Assembly (NCBI GenBank): GCA_964461835.1 | Contig: CAYWVO010000080.1 | Location: forward strand, 1-6,945 | DNA length: 6,945 bases | Reading direction: 5' to 3' | Source of the DNA: CAYWVO01 sp964461835 | Lineage (GTDB): Bacteria; Zixibacteria; MSB-5A5; WJJR01; JAJRUJ01 | Shown: positions 5,596 to 6,945 of the stretch, in pieces | Layout: each line of letters starts with the position of its first letter | Position numbering within the stretch: position 1 is the stretch's first letter | The notes under the pieces: model-generated | Database searches by the model: none | What the model was told of the DNA's origin: nothing | The model's input: only the letters and a program-made list of their open reading frames with translations | Position numbers and translations under genes: made by a program

Positions 5596-6798
5596 TTATG
5601 GTCGTATTCTCGACCAGGTACTTACTTGCCGTTTGTTCGAGCCATCGGCTGCCGACATGATCCAAATCTGCCCGTCTTGCACCGGGTGCTCATATCTGCG
5701 GCATGGATCATAGTCTATTGGTGTTGTATGCTGAATGTAGATAATCTCTTGCCCAATTGACGCAAATTGCGGTTCCATAATCACGCCCAGACATTTGTAA
5801 TCAGGCCCTCCACCAAATGCCAATATTCTCTGACTACCTTCAAGGTCAGTGATTCTAATTTCACTGCCGGTTTCACTAAATGCACCAAAAACCACTAGTT
5901 GACCACTCGGATTCCAGTGTCCATCGCGTACGTCGCCCACCAGCGGTCCTGAATACCAGATGCCACTGGAATCACAAATGCCCAGACAATTTCCAGTGCC
6001 GCCACAATGCGCATGACTGGTCAATATGCGTTGGTTTGCCGAGACATCGGATAGACTCCCATTTATAAGAATGCGATGAAGGGAGTCTGTTTTCAAATCG
6101 AGGAACCACGTCCCGAAGCCCCCACCTATCCCGGTGGCAACTACCAAGGTGTCGGGTGAATAGTAGAATGCCTGGATAAATCCCCCCTCTCTGACCAGTT
6201 CCGGCATGCCATTAGGGAGAGTGACCTTCATGATCGGGCCTCCCCAATATCCGATGTTGTAATACAGCGTAGTCCCATCCGGACTGATACTGGGGCGGAA
6301 ACCGTTTAGACCAATCAATTCGGCAGGGCTCTCATCGTCGAGCTTCAACCGATAAATGCCGCGCGGCACTTCCTGATTATGATATGCTTGGCACGGGTTG
6401 CGTCTAAACCACTCGAAATACGCTGAATCGAAACCGGTATCTTCATAGTAGACGCAATTATCGATTGGGGAATAGACTGGGTTGTTCAACAGCGGATTCG
6501 ACACAATATCGGACTGGCACGGATTGGGTTGACAGTCCAGGGTATCCGGATCGGCCGGTGGGGGGCAGTCATCCGGATTGTCGAGCGTGTCTACCGTTGG
6601 GGGTTCGGTGGTATCCGATGGCTCGCACGTGTCGCCCTCACACGTATCCACCGGCTGACAGGTATCACAGGTGTCTACCGGGCCATCGCCTGGCCCTTCC
6701 GGCTTGTCCCTGCATCCACCGAATACAATACTCCACACCAATGCACCAAAAAGCAGCCAGATGAGACAAGCATACCCAGCGCGGTAAATTTGCTTCAT
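5596..6798 (-). CDS. Predicted lipoprotein with Cys/Asp/Thr/Pro-rich linker and TolB/PD40-like beta-propeller
   Basis: From the ATG at 6798 the protein has 400 residues. It opens MKQIYRAGYACLIWLLFGALV and runs to FGGC, a type II (lipoprotein) signal with lipidated Cys29; the lipobox is slightly atypical (Phe at -3). Next comes a linker of about 60 residues rich in Cys, Asp, Thr and Pro with repeated VDTC/DTC units. The remainder is a beta-propeller of the TolB/PD40/WD40-like kind, with repeated blades such as PSISPDGTTLYY, YYSPDTLVVAT, HWNPSGQLVVFG and QIWIMSAADGSN. The protein is therefore probably anchored to a membrane on the outside of the cytoplasm. Such propellers bind proteins or ligands; no catalytic motif is visible. 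I prefer this start because AAGGTG lies six bases upstream and the signal peptide then begins normally. An in-frame ATG at 6861 adds 21 charged residues and also has a weak GAAGG nine bases upstream. It precedes the protease gene on the same strand by 104 bases. Confidence 0.82.
   Translation of the reverse strand: MKQIYRAGYACLIWLLFGALVWSIVFGGCRDKPEGPGDGPVDTCDTCQPVDTCEGDTCEPSDTTEPPTVDTLDNPDDCPPPADPDTLDCQPNPCQSDIVSNPLLNNPVYSPIDNCVYYEDTGFDSAYFEWFRRNPCQAYHNQEVPRGIYRLKLDDESPAELIGLNGFRPSISPDGTTLYYNIGYWGGPIMKVTLPNGMPELVREGGFIQAFYYSPDTLVVATGIGGGFGTWFLDLKTDSLHRILINGSLSDVSANQRILTSHAHCGGTGNCLGICDSSGIWYSGPLVGDVRDGHWNPSGQLVVFGAFSETGSEIRITDLEGSQRILAFGGGPDYKCLGVIMEPQFASIGQEIIYIQHTTPIDYDPCRRYEHPVQDGQIWIMSAADGSNKRQVSTWSRIRP
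6517..6684 (-). repeat. Low-complexity region encoding Asp-Thr-Cys/Pro-rich linker
   Basis: This part of the lipoprotein gene encodes a stretch of about 56 residues in which PVDTCDTC, PVDTCEGDTC, TVDTLDNPDDC and PDTLDCQPNPC are imperfect copies of one short unit. It contains eight cysteines. It lies between the lipidated cysteine and the propeller, so it would act as a surface tether, possibly cross-linked by disulfides. Confidence 0.75.
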
Positions 6799-6804
6799 AT
6801 CAGA

Positions 6805-6810
6805 CACCTT
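6805..6810 (-). promoter_or_regulatory. Ribosome binding site for the preferred lipoprotein start
   Basis: AAGGTG on the minus strand with a six-base spacer to the ATG at 6798-6796. It is the main reason for choosing that start over the longer one at 6861, together with the position of the signal peptide. Confidence 0.5.
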
Positions 6811-6877
6811 GATCACAAAAAACCCATGCATTGCCTTGATTTCCTTTGCCTTCTTCACCATAGTGAATTACCTTCAT

Positions 6878-6898
6878 TCATGAAATTGTAAGCAGCAT
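6878..6898 (-). other. Six-codon reading frame (MLLTIS) with near-ideal ribosome binding site; possible leader peptide
   Basis: On the minus strand AAAGGAGG (6904-6911) stands five bases before an ATG at 6898, the strongest Shine-Dalgarno match in the window, yet the frame ends after six codons at TGA (6880-6878). An ATG follows immediately (6877) in the same frame and gives a 25-codon frame ending at 6800, one base before the preferred lipoprotein ATG. This could be a leader with translational coupling, a decayed or frameshifted gene start, or chance. Confidence 0.35.
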
Positions 6899-6945
6899 GG
6901 CATCCTCCTTTCGTTTAGGGATTGTCCGAAGCAACTCCCGGATCA

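Noticed and set aside
6799..6861. Longer lipoprotein start at 6861 (21 extra residues)
   Set aside because: It would put a long charged segment before the lipoprotein signal peptide. The ATG at 6798 has a better-spaced ribosome binding site, although the longer start cannot be fully excluded.

Overview
The window looks like bacterial chromosome from an environmental, poorly cultured lineage. The best clue is the large secreted serine protease, which ends in a C-terminal domain opening with 'LAQNYPNPFN' and closing with 'SGVYLYRL...KKMLLMK'. That tail, together with the neighbouring lipoprotein and its Asp-Thr-Cys/Pro-rich linker, is typical of Zixibacteria, KSB1, Marinimicrobia, Latescibacteria and similar Gram-negative candidate phyla (the FCB superphylum and relatives). 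The assignment rests on protein style only; no rRNA or marker gene is present.

Left part (1-1770, + strand): the 3' part of an arsenic-resistance operon. It contains the C-terminal end of a thioredoxin-linked arsenate reductase (ArsC), a complete second ArsC-like protein whose ATG overlaps the first gene's stop codon (ATGA), and 23 bases later an Acr3-type arsenite efflux permease with its own good Shine-Dalgarno sequence. Together they would reduce As(V) to As(III) and pump As(III) out of the cell. The regulator and operon start lie off the left edge.

Middle (1771-2743): nearly 1 kb without a convincing intact gene, lying between convergently transcribed units. It holds a perfect 8-bp hairpin shortly after acr3. 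It also holds a 69-codon reading frame whose end resembles the last membrane helix of a CcdA/ArsG-like permease (possibly a remnant of a lost ars-operon gene), two adjacent imperfect inverted repeats around 2410-2483, and a strong intrinsic terminator serving the minus-strand protease gene.

Right part (2744-6945, - strand): two genes for exported proteins. First in transcription order is a predicted lipoprotein with a Cys/Asp/Thr/Pro-rich linker followed by a TolB/PD40-like beta-propeller. After a 104-base gap containing a hairpin comes a 915-residue subtilisin-family (S8) protease with signal peptide, propeptide-like region, catalytic domain, fibronectin-III-like domains and a C-terminal sorting-type domain. 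Upstream of the lipoprotein, an almost ideal ribosome-binding site drives only a six-codon reading frame, which may be a leader peptide or indicate an altered gene start.

Most of the window is explained by known families. I did not find a convincing new defence, mobile or RNA system; the more unusual points are listed as modest-interest findings.
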